Origin: Bryopsis sp. KO-2023
Taxonomy: Eukaryota > Chlorophyta > Ulvophyceae > Bryopsidales > Bryopsidaceae
Direction of reading: 5' to 3'
DNA length: 64,000 nt
Assembly (NCBI GenBank): GCA_030272585.1
Contig: BSYQ01000009.1
Span: 2,790,001 to 2,854,000, forward strand
Shown here in pieces: positions 51,378 through 63,400 of this stretch (the first letter of the stretch is position 1; every line of letters starts with the position of its first letter). The position numbers and the translations under genes were made by a program. The notes below the pieces were generated by a model. The model made no database searches. It was not told the origin of the DNA and saw only the letters and a program-made list of their open reading frames with translations.

Positions 51378-54300
51378 ATGAAGCGAAGTCAAACGCAGAA
51401 CGCAATGAAACCGGGTACCAGCGCGAAACGCCGCAAAGGATCTAACTCCAGGAAAAGAGCCAAGAAGGCCGCCGAACGGATGGCAGCGCTGCGAAGCGCT
51501 CTGTGTGATTGGAGGACGAGCGCGTCTTCGGCGTTCTCCTGTTCAGAGCCGCTGCTGTGTACGGACGAGATGCTGGATCAACTGGTGCAGGTGAGTCTCA
51601 GTGAAAATGAAACGACAACGTAAAACTCGCAGGATTCAGGGTTTTCAGAGGGGGGGGGGGGGGGGTTGCATATTTTTTGGACAGAAAAGTTTTGGGATAT
51701 TTTGCTGGTTTTCCTAACTTCACTGTTTCGTTTCGTTCCAAATGTAGATTTGGGGATCCACACCTAAATTTTTGTATAAAATTTGCTTCAGTTTTTCAAG
51801 AGTTGAGGAAAACTGTACTTTTCAAAAGAGAACTGGAAAAAGCCAAAGAAATATTGAAAAAAAATTCGACATTCATCTGGAGGATTCATGATGGACACAC
51901 ACACACATATACAATATACAGATATGAAAATATTTCTTTTGGATATTTCAGAATGTGGCTAAAAAAGCAAACACAAAAACCTTGTTGGAATTTGCTCATG
52001 ATTATGTTACAGTTGCAGCTGTTTTTGTTTTTTTTTCGACACAGGCGAGGCCAACCACCATCGAAGAACTGAATTCCCTTGACTTTGGAAATTTCAAGGT
52101 CTGTTATTCTTCTCAAAAAAAGACAGAAAAAAAAATTTCCTCAGATTTACAATTCGAATTGTTTGTTTTTCTTCCTCGCGAATATGACTAATATATCCGA
52201 TAACGCCACACCTTGGTTATGATGTTTCTATTGGTTTTCTGGGGGCCAATGTTTTTGAGTCGATCAGCAACTCATTGCGCTTTTTTTTTCTGTTTTTTTG
52301 TCAAAGTAAGAATGCAGCTAGTCCAAATTATTGTCTTTGATTGAGAATTACTTAAATTATTTTTCATAAATTTCTTACAATTTTTTTTTGCCCCGTCCTC
52401 TCAGTCAACAAAGGTCGTTATCTATTTATCTATTCATTTATGTTATTGAAGATGAAACAATTTATTTAAAAAAAGACTCAAAATTCCTTCTTTTTTCCTG
52501 TTGCAGGCATTGTTTTTCGGCCCCACGTTGTTCGAATTAGTGAATCGACACTGGCCCCCCAAACCTCGCCAATCCTCGGAGGAGCTGTGGAAAAAAATAT
52601 GGGCGGACGATCTCGACATCTCCTCCATTTTCCAACACACAGCCGCCGAGGCATCCACCCCCCCCGCACCCTCCGAACAAAAAGCCGAAAAACAAAAACA
52701 AACAGAAATTACGGGGCAGGGGGAGGATGTCAATGTCGATATCGACATTGATATAGGAGGCGTTTCCATTCCGGTCGAAATGGCATGCTCCAGCGGAGAT
52801 GATGGGGTGGAAGTTCGTGAAATGCAGCTGGCAGTGGTGGAGGGAAAGAGAAAAAAAATTGCCGAGTGTTCGGAGGTGAACATCGACCCGCCCGCCGTAA
52901 AAGCGCCCCGAGTGAATTTGGACAAGGTGTGTGTGTCGATAAACTGGAAAAAAAGAAATGAAGTGGGGTTTTTGAAACCAAAATTAAGGGGAGTGATGGG
53001 GTTCATGGGAGTAACAGAATCAAGGAGGGGAAAAGAAAGAAAAAGAAAAAAAAAACCAATTCGAATGTTCTTTTTTTTTTACTTTTTTTTTTCGATAAGG
53101 GCGAAATTCTCAATGGCTGAGTCCTCGCGTTGCGCGAGAATCCCGGAGATCGAAACCCCGGTCGTCCCGTGTTTTTTTTAAATATTATTATTTTTTTTTG
53201 GAGAGGGGGGGGGGGGGGGGGTATGCAATATTTTTTTCCTGCCCAGCTCTGGATGTCAGATCATGTGTGAATCAGCTCTTTTACTTTTTCATTTATTAAT
53301 TTATTTTTATCAATGTGCCTAGGGCAGCATTTATTTTTTTATTTCTTAAAGCAAAAAACAAACGAGCGAAAAAAAAACAATCAATTCCTTTTGCCCCTTT
53401 TTTCTTTGGTTCTTTTTTTTTTCTTTTTGCATTCGTTCTTTCTGTGTTTTTTTCCTTTTGTTTTGGAAAATGAAATCAGGGGCAAGAAAGCAGCTTGCCA
53501 CCAGCCAGCGACGCCAGCTTGCCTGCTTCCAGTCAAAAATCGCCGAAAGTGGTTTGGTCGACCACTTACGAAGTGCTTACAAGGTTCAGGTCTGGGGAGC
53601 AACAGGTAGTGCACTCAAATGAGGTAATCCAAATTATTTAATCATAATTAGTAATCAAAAATACTTTTATAATGGTAGGATCGATGTAGAAGGTTTAGGG
53701 GGAAAAAAAGATGCCATGCGAGCGTTTATCGTTATTATTGTTATTATTTTTTAATTGTTGGACTGCTGTCTTGGCAATGTAATATGTTGATGAATGTATG
53801 AAGGATTAATTTTATTTTTATTTATTATTTTTTTTTTTGAGAGGGGGGGAGGGGGGGGAGATCCATCGAGAAAGGCTGTCATGTTAAAATTTCGGGAGAG
53901 AGCCCGGGTGTTGTTCTTAGCAACAAATAAGAAATTTAACATTTAATATTTTTGTGTAAATATTGGGGGATGCTTCGAAACAATGTTTCATTTCGGAAAA
54001 GTGTGAATCTTATGATGGAGTTTTTTCAATCTCGAACTCAATTTCATGGCCTTTTTATAATTTCAGTTTTTTCATTGAATGCATCTCAGTTATGTATCGC
54101 CGCAGTTTTTTCTGTGTTATGTCTGAAAAAAACACCCGGGCTTTCTCCCGAAAATTTAACATGAAAGCATTTCTTTTTTTTTATTTTGCTTTGGAAGAAA
54201 AAAAAGCAAACCATTGGTGCTGTATTTGAAGGAAGTCATCATTGAGCGAGTGACTGAAGATTTCAAAGCCAGGGGTGGCACCAGCGACGGAGCAGCAGCA

Positions 54301-56034
54301 AAAACTCGAAAAAGGAAATCACTGGAACCAGTGAGTTCGATTGCTTTTTTTCTTTCCTTCTCGTTTTTTTTGGGGGGGGTGGGGGGTCATAAATCTTTTG
54401 ATGTTTCACACTTTACACCCAAAGATTCAATCGAACAGCTGAAAATAAAAATAAAAAAATAGAGAGCGGCTGAGCTTTTTTTTTTTTCCCTTCAAATCAT
54501 GACCAGAGAACTTCTGCCAGGATGGCTTTTTTCAAGAATAAAATCAACCATATTCTATTTTAACCATGTTTTTCACATATATCCACGACTGGAACTCAGT
54601 ATTGAACTCCCCCACCCCCACCCCCACCCCCAAAAAAAAGAATCCATTGAAAAGCCTCGTTTCATTGAGAATCAGATTGTCAATCCTTTTTATTTTCTGC
54701 TGTGCTTTGCTTTGCTTTTTAGGAGTTACCATTTCTTCCTTCCAGAGACCCTGCCCCAGATTTGGACTGCATAAAACGCCAGAATGACTACTACAAAGAA
54801 ATGGCAGAACGCCTCAGAGCTCAGGAGCGGGTGAAAAGGATGGTGGATTCTTGGTTTGAAGCTTGTCTAAAAAACGTAAGTGTTTTCTTTTCTTTGTTGA
54901 ATTTGAAAATTGGGTCATTTTTTTTTTCTGTAGGTGCTTGTGTTTTGCGTGTGTGTGTGTGTGTCTTGTGGCGCTTCGGCTTTATTTTTCTTTTTTTTCC
55001 TGCTTGAATACATCGTTTCCAACTCACCACAGAGGTTGGGTTTTTTCCCTTCCTTTCTTTAATTATTGAATTCTTTGTTCCATCAATTTTTTATTTTTTT
55101 TATTGGATCCAACTTATTGTTAATTTAGTTCCATGTGGAAGGGGTTCCTTTTTATGTCTGACTGGGTTCCTCGAAGATTTTTTTTTCCCGCCACCAAAAT
55201 TCACAATTTTCAATGTTTCCCCCGAAGACACAGAAAAGCTGCAAATTTTTTTTTCACTCCCATGAAACTGAGATCGATGAAAATCTGAAACCCATTTTGT
55301 TAATGTTTGTTTTTTTCCCCCAAAATAGGCGAGGACCAGCAGCGAGAAAGCCAAAAACGAAAAAGGTGGATCGGAGAAAAATTCGTCAGCAGGAGATGCA
55401 TCGAAAATGCCTTATTGGATCGGAACCACCGATTCTGCCGAACAACCCAAGACTCGACAAGGCCTGCCACACAAAAAGAAACCCGAAATCTCAAAGCTGC
55501 AGTTGAGGGGGCTACTAATCTTCGCTCGAGAGGTAACCCAAGCAAACGGAAAAAGAAAAATGAACAAATTTCCACCCCACCGGCTTCGATCCGACAGCTG
55601 GGTGCCCCCAGTCCTCACGAAACGATCGAAGGGTTTGTTTGAGGGTTGTTTTTTTATGTGAAAAAACCTCGAGATTGTTATTATTCGTATAATGACGAGA
55701 GTCGAGGTTATTATTATTATTATTCGTTTGATTGCAGGCAGGGGCCCAGCCACAGGAGTATAAGGATATGACCACGGAGGAGCTTCGGCCCCTGTGCAGT
55801 GAGTTGGTGGATCAGTGGGAGGTCAATCGAATTCTGGCATGCAAGTCGCTGCCTGATTGGAGCCGCTGTTTGGTGGTTCTCAGATTGCAAGGGCCCCAAA
55901 CGCTCGAAACCGCAAAAGCCGCTTTCAAAAAATTGACTCTCATAGTGCACCCCGACAAGAACAAAAGCAAGGGGGCCTCGGAAGCTTTCTGTATGGTCAA
56001 GGAAGCGCTGGAGTGGCTTTGTGCTCGAATGTGA
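51378..56034 (+). CDS. Protein with C-terminal J-domain, otherwise unknown
   Basis: Exons: 51378-51590, 52045-52098, 52507-52926, 53480-53605, about 54207-54330, 54723-54875, 55329-55532, 55738-56034; about 520 residues. All joins are phase 0 except at the fifth exon, whose start is not settled. The N-terminus is basic (KRRKGSNSRKRAKKAAER, a likely nuclear signal). Next comes TTIEELNSLDFGNFKALFFG and FELVNRHWPPKP, an acidic linker, VVWSTTYEVLTRFRSGEQQ, and a coiled region (QNDYYKEMAERLRAQERVKR). The last 60 residues are J-like: helix AAFKKLTLI, then HPDKNKSKGASEAF and VKEALEWL. This wording is typical of plant J-proteins that stimulate Hsp70, although here the domain is at the end. Helix I is weakly recognisable. 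Confidence 0.7.
53093..53170 (+). repeat. tRNA-like or SINE-like sequence in an intron
   Basis: Starts GGGCGAAATTC with ATGGCTGAG near position 20, then CGCGTTGCGCG, then a B-box-like AGATCGAAACCCC and GGTCGTCCC, followed by a T run. The GGGCGA and TCG(T)CCC ends can pair. It looks like a decayed serine/leucine-type tRNA or a tRNA-derived SINE, not a working tRNA. Confidence 0.35.
53870..54173. mobile_element. MITE-like element with 43-bp terminal inverted repeats, in an intron
   Basis: 53870-53912 (GAAAGGCTGTCATG...GGGTGTT) and 54131-54173 are inverted copies differing at about four positions. The 304-bp interval lies within an intron of the J-domain gene. It encodes nothing convincing. No clear target duplication is seen. 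Confidence 0.6.
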
Positions 56035-56984
56035 GAAAAAAAAGAGTGACCGAACGTGAGGGAAAAGAGTGACCGGATTTGCGTGTGTGAGTGTGTGTGT
56101 TGATATGTGGCGGACGGTCGGTTTTTCTCTTCATGTTGTTAGCTGGTTATTCTCTTTTGCGATTTGTCCAGGGTGTAGTTCTTTTAACGACGCAGTTTCA
56201 GCGTTCAGATTTTATGTAATGTTTTTTTCTGCTTCATTAAGAGTTGATAAAAGAACCATGTCGGATATGTGCGAAAAGTGAAAGAAAAACAGCACAAGAG
56301 AGATCGACAAAAGTGTGGGTTGAAAAGGCATGATGTTTTTGCTCAGTAGACCGAATGAAAAAAAAATAAAATTGAGGAGCAGTAATGCAATTCTTGGAAA
56401 GATCTCTATGAAAATCTGGTGTAGGTTTTGTCGTGAAAAATGTGTGGCGGTGCAATTGTGATGTTTGACCGAGATTTCAGCGATTGTGATGCTGGGGGCT
56501 TGGTTCTCAACTTTTAAGTGGGGGTGTTTACAAATAGATGGTTGAGATTTTTTTCATTTTTTCTCCCCCCCCCAAGAAAACGTCCAAAAATATATGTAGA
56601 TCCATGTACGGAGATGCATCTGTATATTTGTGAATTTCGAGCAGGGGTGTTGTGAGTGGTTGATGCATGTGTGCTTGAATGATGTGAAATCTGAGTGATG
56701 TTGGTTTGGATTTTTTTTGCATGAACACATATCTTACACCAGATATTTTTTATCATTTCTTTTCCTGTTTTCTTGTGGCTGTCCCCGGAATATCTTCTCC
56801 CATTTCACCAACATAGAAAAAAAATCCCCAAAATCCCCCCGAAAAAAGAAAAAGTTGAACAAGAATCAACCAAGACTGACACAAGAAAAAGAAGAAAATC
56901 AGGGATAAACAAAACGATTGGGCAGAATCCAGTCACCCAACTTAATCAATATGCACAGGCAGCAGAATCGACCAGAAGAATCGA
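56035..56984. other. Space between two convergent genes
   Basis: 3' regions of the J-domain gene (plus) and the ankyrin gene (minus). AATAAA at about 56367 may be a poly(A) signal. No gene is seen. Confidence 0.5.
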
Positions 56985-58838
56985 TCATAAGAATTCCTCA
57001 TACTTTTTGATCTTTTGGGTGGAGATGTTCTTGTTGATGGTCTGAAAAAATGATACGATTTCGTCGTGTCCGAAATCTTGCGCCAAATCTGTAGGGATTT
57101 TTCCATCCTGCAACAAAAAGAAACCAAAAACTTCTCGAAAAAAACACACACAAATATTTGCTGTATTTCATGTCCAGCTTCAATTTTTTGTTTTTGATCA
57201 CGATAGGCACATTTCCACCGACTGAAAAAAAAAGTATCAATTTTCTTCAGAAAATGGGTTTGGTCAGGGATTTGTGGAGAGAAGACAACCACAACCCACC
57301 ACAAAAAATGAATAAAGAATCCTTCTTTGGAGAATAAACCTTCTTTATTGCTTGAAAATGACATTAACCACTCCACCCTCAAAAAAAATGATGCAAAATC
57401 ACGATCATGGTAGCGAGATGCTTTCTGGTCAAATTGAACATGGGGTAAGCATTAGGCCGCCCCTTGTGGACTCTTGACACAATTTCATATAATCCTACGG
57501 TACCTTATCAACAAAGACCTACTTTTCTTTGACCTACTGAAGTGTAAAAATTCCAGATTCCATATTTACCTTATCAACAGGTCCACGCTTAGCTCCTTTT
57601 GCACACAATCTTGTTGCTATGTTCAGCTGCCCCTCCATTGCAGCTATGTGAAGCGGTGTCCTGCCGTTCTAATATTCACAGCATCCATTAAAAATGTATC
57701 AAACAGTTTTTCAAACAGCAGTTGGTGGAGCATTCAGTCACAGGCAAGAATTCCCTTTGAACACAGAGTGTTTTTTTGTGTGTTTTTTTAAAAGCTTTCG
57801 GCTTTTCATTTTGTACGAATGCACATTTGACAACAAAACAAATGGACCTACAGAACGAGAACTCATGCAATCAAGATTTTCCTTTCCACATGCTTTCTAT
57901 TTGGATGCCATTAACTACCTTGTCGACGGCATCTATGTAAGCCCCTTGGTTAAGAAGCATGTCGAGAATGTGAGCTTTGTTGAGGGAATTGCCAGTTATC
58001 GTCGATGCTAGGTGGAGCGGAGTCTGACCAGCCTGGACGGCAGCATATTTCTCAAGCCATCAGAATAAATAAAGAAAACGATTGCGCCAACCAGAAAGGC
58101 CCACAACAAAACGGGTTGGGGGGACCTTCCACAAAAAACTCAAGTCCAACAAACCATTCTCAAGCGATGTACTTGCATGTACCCTGTTCCGGTCATCCAG
58201 CGGCGCCCCCAATCGTATCAACTCCCGGCAGACATCCTTATGCCCAAGAACGGCGGCAATGTGAAGAGCTGTGCATCCAGTCTCGAAAAAAAGTGCACGC
58301 ATTAACACATCTCAGAGACAGCCCTTATTGCCTATGACATCTCTGAACGGTTTCGTGGGTTGGGACATTAACTTGCTGGTCAAAGAACGTTTTCAAAATC
58401 GCTGCCAGTTGTGGCGGCCATTCCAGTTCTCGGGTTGATTATTTTCAGCTACCAAGCATGGCACTCACTGGAGTCTTGGCCCCGATGTCTGCCCCGCCTC
58501 GAACCAACAAGACGATCCTGTCCTTTCTATTCTCTCTCGCAGCGTGATGAATGGGTCTATCGCAACCCTGCGTTCGCACCCACAAAAAAAAGCTTGTTTT
58601 TTTTTTGGTGCTTCTTTACGGAATGGTGGGTGCCGTCAGAGACACACAAATAACATATTTTTCACACCTCTGTTGATGAATCGAGGTGTGCACTGCCAAG
58701 GTCAGCTTCTATTACATCAAAATCCGTGGATCCAGCGCTCGGGAACAGCGGAGGGAATTCATCGTCCTCTTTTCGAGGTATGCACGCGTACTTCGGTCGG
58801 GAGCCTACAGGGAGCTGGAGAGACGCTTGTTGACCCAT
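56985..58838 (-). CDS. Ankyrin-repeat protein
   Basis: Six exons, all phase 0: 58838-58668, 58567-58469, 58281-58183, 58032-57919, 57668-57570, 57107-56985; 234 residues. The first exon (57 residues, MGQQASLQL...) has no repeat. Exons 2, 3 and 5 are each exactly 33 residues, and each holds one ankyrin repeat (RPIHHAARENRKDRIVLLV; TALHIAAVLGHKDVCRELI; TPLHIAAMEGQLNIATRL). Exon 4 has 38 residues with a five-residue expansion (TPLHLASTITGNSLNKAHIL). The last holds a half repeat (IPTDLAQDFGHDEIVSFF) and the tail. A protein-interaction scaffold; length and layout recall gankyrin/PSMD10-type proteins, but ankyrin repeats alone cannot fix the function. Confidence 0.85.
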
Positions 58839-60430
58839 TTTAGCCACCTACAGTGCATGCACTCATACTATTACACAGTCTTTACCCCTTCCGAGCCATG
58901 GGAGGTAAATATCGCTGCAAGTTGACGCCATGTTAGTGTTCGAGGGGCTTATGTGGGGCCCTGACGCGCGAAATTACCGTGCAAAGTCTCGCTACACCAA
59001 CCTTTCCACCACAAAGGTACCAGAGCTAAATATGCGTCGCGAAAGAGTGGCCCTGTGTCCGCCGCTCTACAGAGAATCAAAGGCGGTTGCTGTACACCAA
59101 GAAAACCGTCCCTACTTTTGACGACTACGTAGTCGGATGCAATGCGATGTCACTGCGAAAACGTCCTCACAATCTAACAATTTTAAAACAGAATGTGTCT
59201 CCTGGACGAAAGTGTGTCGGGTTGACTTTCCACACCCTGGCTTCTGGTCCGGAATTAATTGTGTCGTTCAGTTGTCGTTCAGAACGACGTTCACAGCGAC
59301 ACTACCAAGTCGCGCGAGATTTCGCAGGTTGAGCCATGGTCGAAAACCAGTGTAACGATCAAAAACTCAGCAGTGGGTCCAAAACGTTCGATCACCCGTT
59401 TTCTTTTTTATGTTTTAGCAAATTCGTTGTTTCTATTTTATTTTATTGATTTTTTTTTCATATGTTTGCTTACGACATGTAAGCAAAACTATTTTATTGT
59501 TTAATGTGTGGTGTTTCATTGGGGGCTGCAACTATACACCTATTGAAACATTTGAAAAGAAGAGTTAAATTGAGAAACAAATTCCACTCCGAGTGGGGTC
59601 CACAACTCCACAAACACAAAACAAATCCTCCAGACAACGTGCGTCAATGCCCGGATCCAATTGATGACCGCCTTTTTTCACGACATCATAAAACACAAGA
59701 TCAGCCCACACCATCCTCTCCAACGTGAAATCTGAAGCGTCAAGTGGGCCAGAGAAACTAAAGAATCCGTGCATCCCTCACAAATACCGCAGTGATTGAA
59801 AGCATATCTTGTCCCAAGAAACATAATTCTGTTTACCCCACATCCTCCATGCGTCTACAAAAAAACCCCTTTGTCGCTTTACTTTCTGCTCCCCACCGCT
59901 GGATCAACGGCCCCCGATTTCCCTTTCCACACCCAACGTTGCATTGGCCCTTTGTGCTGCGGACTCACGTGAACCGGCCGTGATTTGAATCCAGCTCCAG
60001 CGGTACTCACTCTCGCTCGCATGCTCCTCGGTCTCTGCCCAGCGACGAGGGGGGTAGCCATCCGCTCTTTCTTAGGGGAGCCTGAAGCTCCTAGTGGGAA
60101 AATACACAACTGTTACATTCTGCATTTTGGAACCGAGCTCCACCAGTCGGTGAGCTCTAGGAGTTTTTTATTTTGAAGAGAATTTGCCAAATCGTGTGCC
60201 AAAAACAAAAAAAATTTAGTATTTGAATATTGTGGCCACGAAGGAGCTACTCAATTTCAAGGTGCTCCAAGAATTGTGCCAGCAAGAACAAAATAGTAAT
60301 AATCATGAGTCAAAGAAATACATTGCCATACTGAAGTAAAGAAAACTGGAGCAACGAAAAAAGAGAAAAAATAGTTGAAATCAGCATGCATCAAAAAGTG
60401 TTGTCACGATTAACAATGCGCGCATATAAT
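58839..60430. other. Region between the ankyrin and CFAP57-like genes, no supported gene
   Basis: Short ORFs on both strands show no family features. A minus-strand stretch at 59565-59774 (FTLERMVWADLVFYDVV) looks coding-like but has no partner exons that I can support. The promoter of the ankyrin gene should lie just to the right of 58838. Confidence 0.5.
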
Positions 60431-63400
60431 CTATTGAAAATCCGTCTGAATTGCAATGTAGAGCCAAAACAAAAAGTAACGTGAAAACTTTGATGAAAAT
60501 AGAAAAAGCAAAACATAAAGATTTCCCTGCCTACCCCTGGACGAAAATGTTTGTAATTCAGCTCGAGGTCGATTCGCTGACTTTTCGTATCGATTCGACA
60601 CTTTCGCATCGCCGAGTGAAGTCAAGGGACGATTCAAATATTTCGAAATTTCGGCGTCATCCACAACCCAAGTATCTTGCAGGTCCTGCAGAGAGGTCTC
60701 TGGAGCGGTTTGCGGTCTGTTATTGGTATTTTCGATCACTCCTGTGGGTATGTGAATGACATTTTGATGAGAAGTCGATAAATCCCGTCCCATGTTCTCA
60801 AACCGGGTCCGACTTCGAGACTCTCCCGAGGATGGAAGGGGCGGTCTTCTGTGGCTTCCGCGCGATAGCGATGGTCGACTGGAGTCCCTACTTATCTTGT
60901 CGACAAGGAAAAACGAAGGGTCTTGAAGCCATGTTCACAAAACAAACAACAACAATGTTTCTTTACGACGACAAAATCTCGTTTGTGTTAACCACTGTTG
61001 TACCTGAGCTCGGCTGGTGGCAGGGTTTGAGCTGTTCTCTTCCCATCTCAGCAGAGTTTGCTGGTTGACGATCGTATCTTTCGCGTCCTTCAGATCCTTG
61101 CTCAATTCGTTGGTGCGCGAAACCAAGCTCGCATTTTGAGCGAGAAGTTCGCGAACACTCTGGGAATGGACCTGGAAAAGGCAGGCACATGGGCTTTAGA
61201 AGAGTTCCTGTGGGCCGATGTCCAGAGAATAGTTCGTCCCTCACCTGTTTGGATTTCTCAGCATATCCTTTCATGAACTTCAGCAATTTTTCTGTGTGCC
61301 CCAGAGCCCTTTTCATCTCATCGGCCTGTAGATCTCCCGGGTCGTCGGCCGCCTCTTGCGAGTCGATCTGTTTTGAAGATGTGCGACTTTCTGGACCTAA
61401 CTTTTGATACTTCCGCCACGAAGGGTCCTCCAATCCTAAAGGCCAGCACCTGGTCGATTTTCTCCCTTTTGTGAAGAAAACTAGCGACGAACAATCAAAC
61501 GTGGCTGGCTTCTTCAGAGTACCTTTCACGTGATCGTCGTAGAGCTTCCCAAACATTTTTGGCCATTGTTGAACAGGAACCGTGTGTATAGTGCGCCACA
61601 GTTGCGACTGAAACAAATCAATGTATCTCTCCTTCTCCATCAGTTTCTGCCTGTGTCGCACGAGCTCTGACTTCAGATGGTGGAGCAAATCGTTTGAGCA
61701 CATCTGTTGATGGTTGAGGTGAGTTATCGTATCCATCCCTTTCATTGCAGCCTCAGATGCATCAGCGAGCTCCTCTTGAGTTTGCATGTTGAGATCCCGA
61801 AGAGGTTGCTGGTGAAGAGCACAAAAAAATCAATACAGAGGGCTTGTCTGATTATGGCTCCTCATGGGGAAGGCTGTTTTCTAGATATAGAGAGGGGATT
61901 ATCAGTTTGAATCCTTCACACACACATACTTGGTGCTCTTATCATCACAACGCTTTGACTTTCTTTCCCTTCTCAGAAATGAAATTTTTGCTTCAGATAT
62001 ATATCTACAGCCACTCTTCACCACCCACCATTTCCTCACGCAGGTCTTCCATTTTTCGATCCAACACCGTGTTAAAAACCTGAGACGACTTCATCTGATG
62101 CAATATTTCGTTGTGGACTCGTTCCTTTTTGATCACTTGTTGGTTTGATTCGGAAATTATTTTTTCCAGGAGTTCTATCTTTGAATGATTCTCCCCAATG
62201 TGCCCCCTCAGTTCGTGGTTATCCTGTGCCACGACACAACAAAAGTTATTGGAAGAATTCCAGCGAACGCTGTATGAAAATGGCAGCGCCCATTTTCCTT
62301 TCTATTCACAAATTCAAGGAAGCAGAGAATAAAGCATTGAGAGATCTCGTTGTTTTGATCTTTGGTTTTTGGTGTTGTTTTTCGATCGACTGTTTATAGA
62401 GGACCAACCTGTGTGAGTTTGTCGTATAACTCCTCAAGAGCCTCGTATTCTCTAGTTTTCTTTGCTAGAGCCATCCTTGCTGTTTGCCGTTCGGCCCATA
62501 ACTCCATGTTTTTTTCCTCTTGCTCTTCGGCGACGACCTTTGCACCAGCTTCAACCCTATCCAGCTCCTCCTCATTCAAATCCGCCTCCACCCCCAATTC
62601 TTCCTTCATTAAATGTTTCATACGAGCGATATCTGGCCAAGTCCAAAAATCCAGGATCGTCAGTAAAATACCAAACACAGGGAAGACCCTTGGTCTAGCT
62701 GCAATGATTAGATTTCAAAACGTGGAGAGTATGTTTGTTGCATACTTTTCTTGATATCATACCGTTTTCAGCAGACGATACTTTTTCGTGCGCCGCCGTC
62801 TCGGTTGCTCTGATCGATTCGTCATGCCTAAGCCTGGCCATTTGCGCCTCTCTGTCTATTTCAGCAAGCCGCCGTGCAAACTTCTCCTTTATTCTTTGCA
62901 CTTCATCCTCGGCATGGTTCGTTCTGTCTATTTCTCTTGCAACTTTTTTGTACACCCAGTCGTCCTTGTCGTCTAGTTGTGACTTGAATTCTGCTCGAGC
63001 TTTGAACATTTCCTTCCGCGTCTCTGATACCTGCAGCGCAAGGAAGAACGTTGGGAATTGCAAAAACTGTACTTAGTATCTGACAAGCTGTCTCAAAATC
63101 GAGCCAGCCTCTCATGCAATGTCGACAAACCACGAAACACAAAGCAGAAGTATCCCTTTCTACAGTTGGCCTAAATAAATTTCCCCGAAGAAGATCAAGG
63201 AGTATTAGTTGATGAAGTCTCCAAGCAAATGATTCCACCTGCATTGTGCACTTCTCCTGCGCCTCTTCAAGTTTCAGCTTCAGGGCCTCGTTCTCATGCT
63301 CGAGCTCTCTCACTTGAGCGATCATTTGCGCCTTCACCTTGTTGGTCGTTTCTCTCATACGGTACGCCATTTCGTGTGCAGACCTGACAGCCGTTTCCTT

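Noticed and set aside
59879-60109. A tRNA or gene near a GGATTCAAATC word on the minus strand
   Set aside because: The B-box resemblance is partial, and no A box or acceptor pairing could be found.
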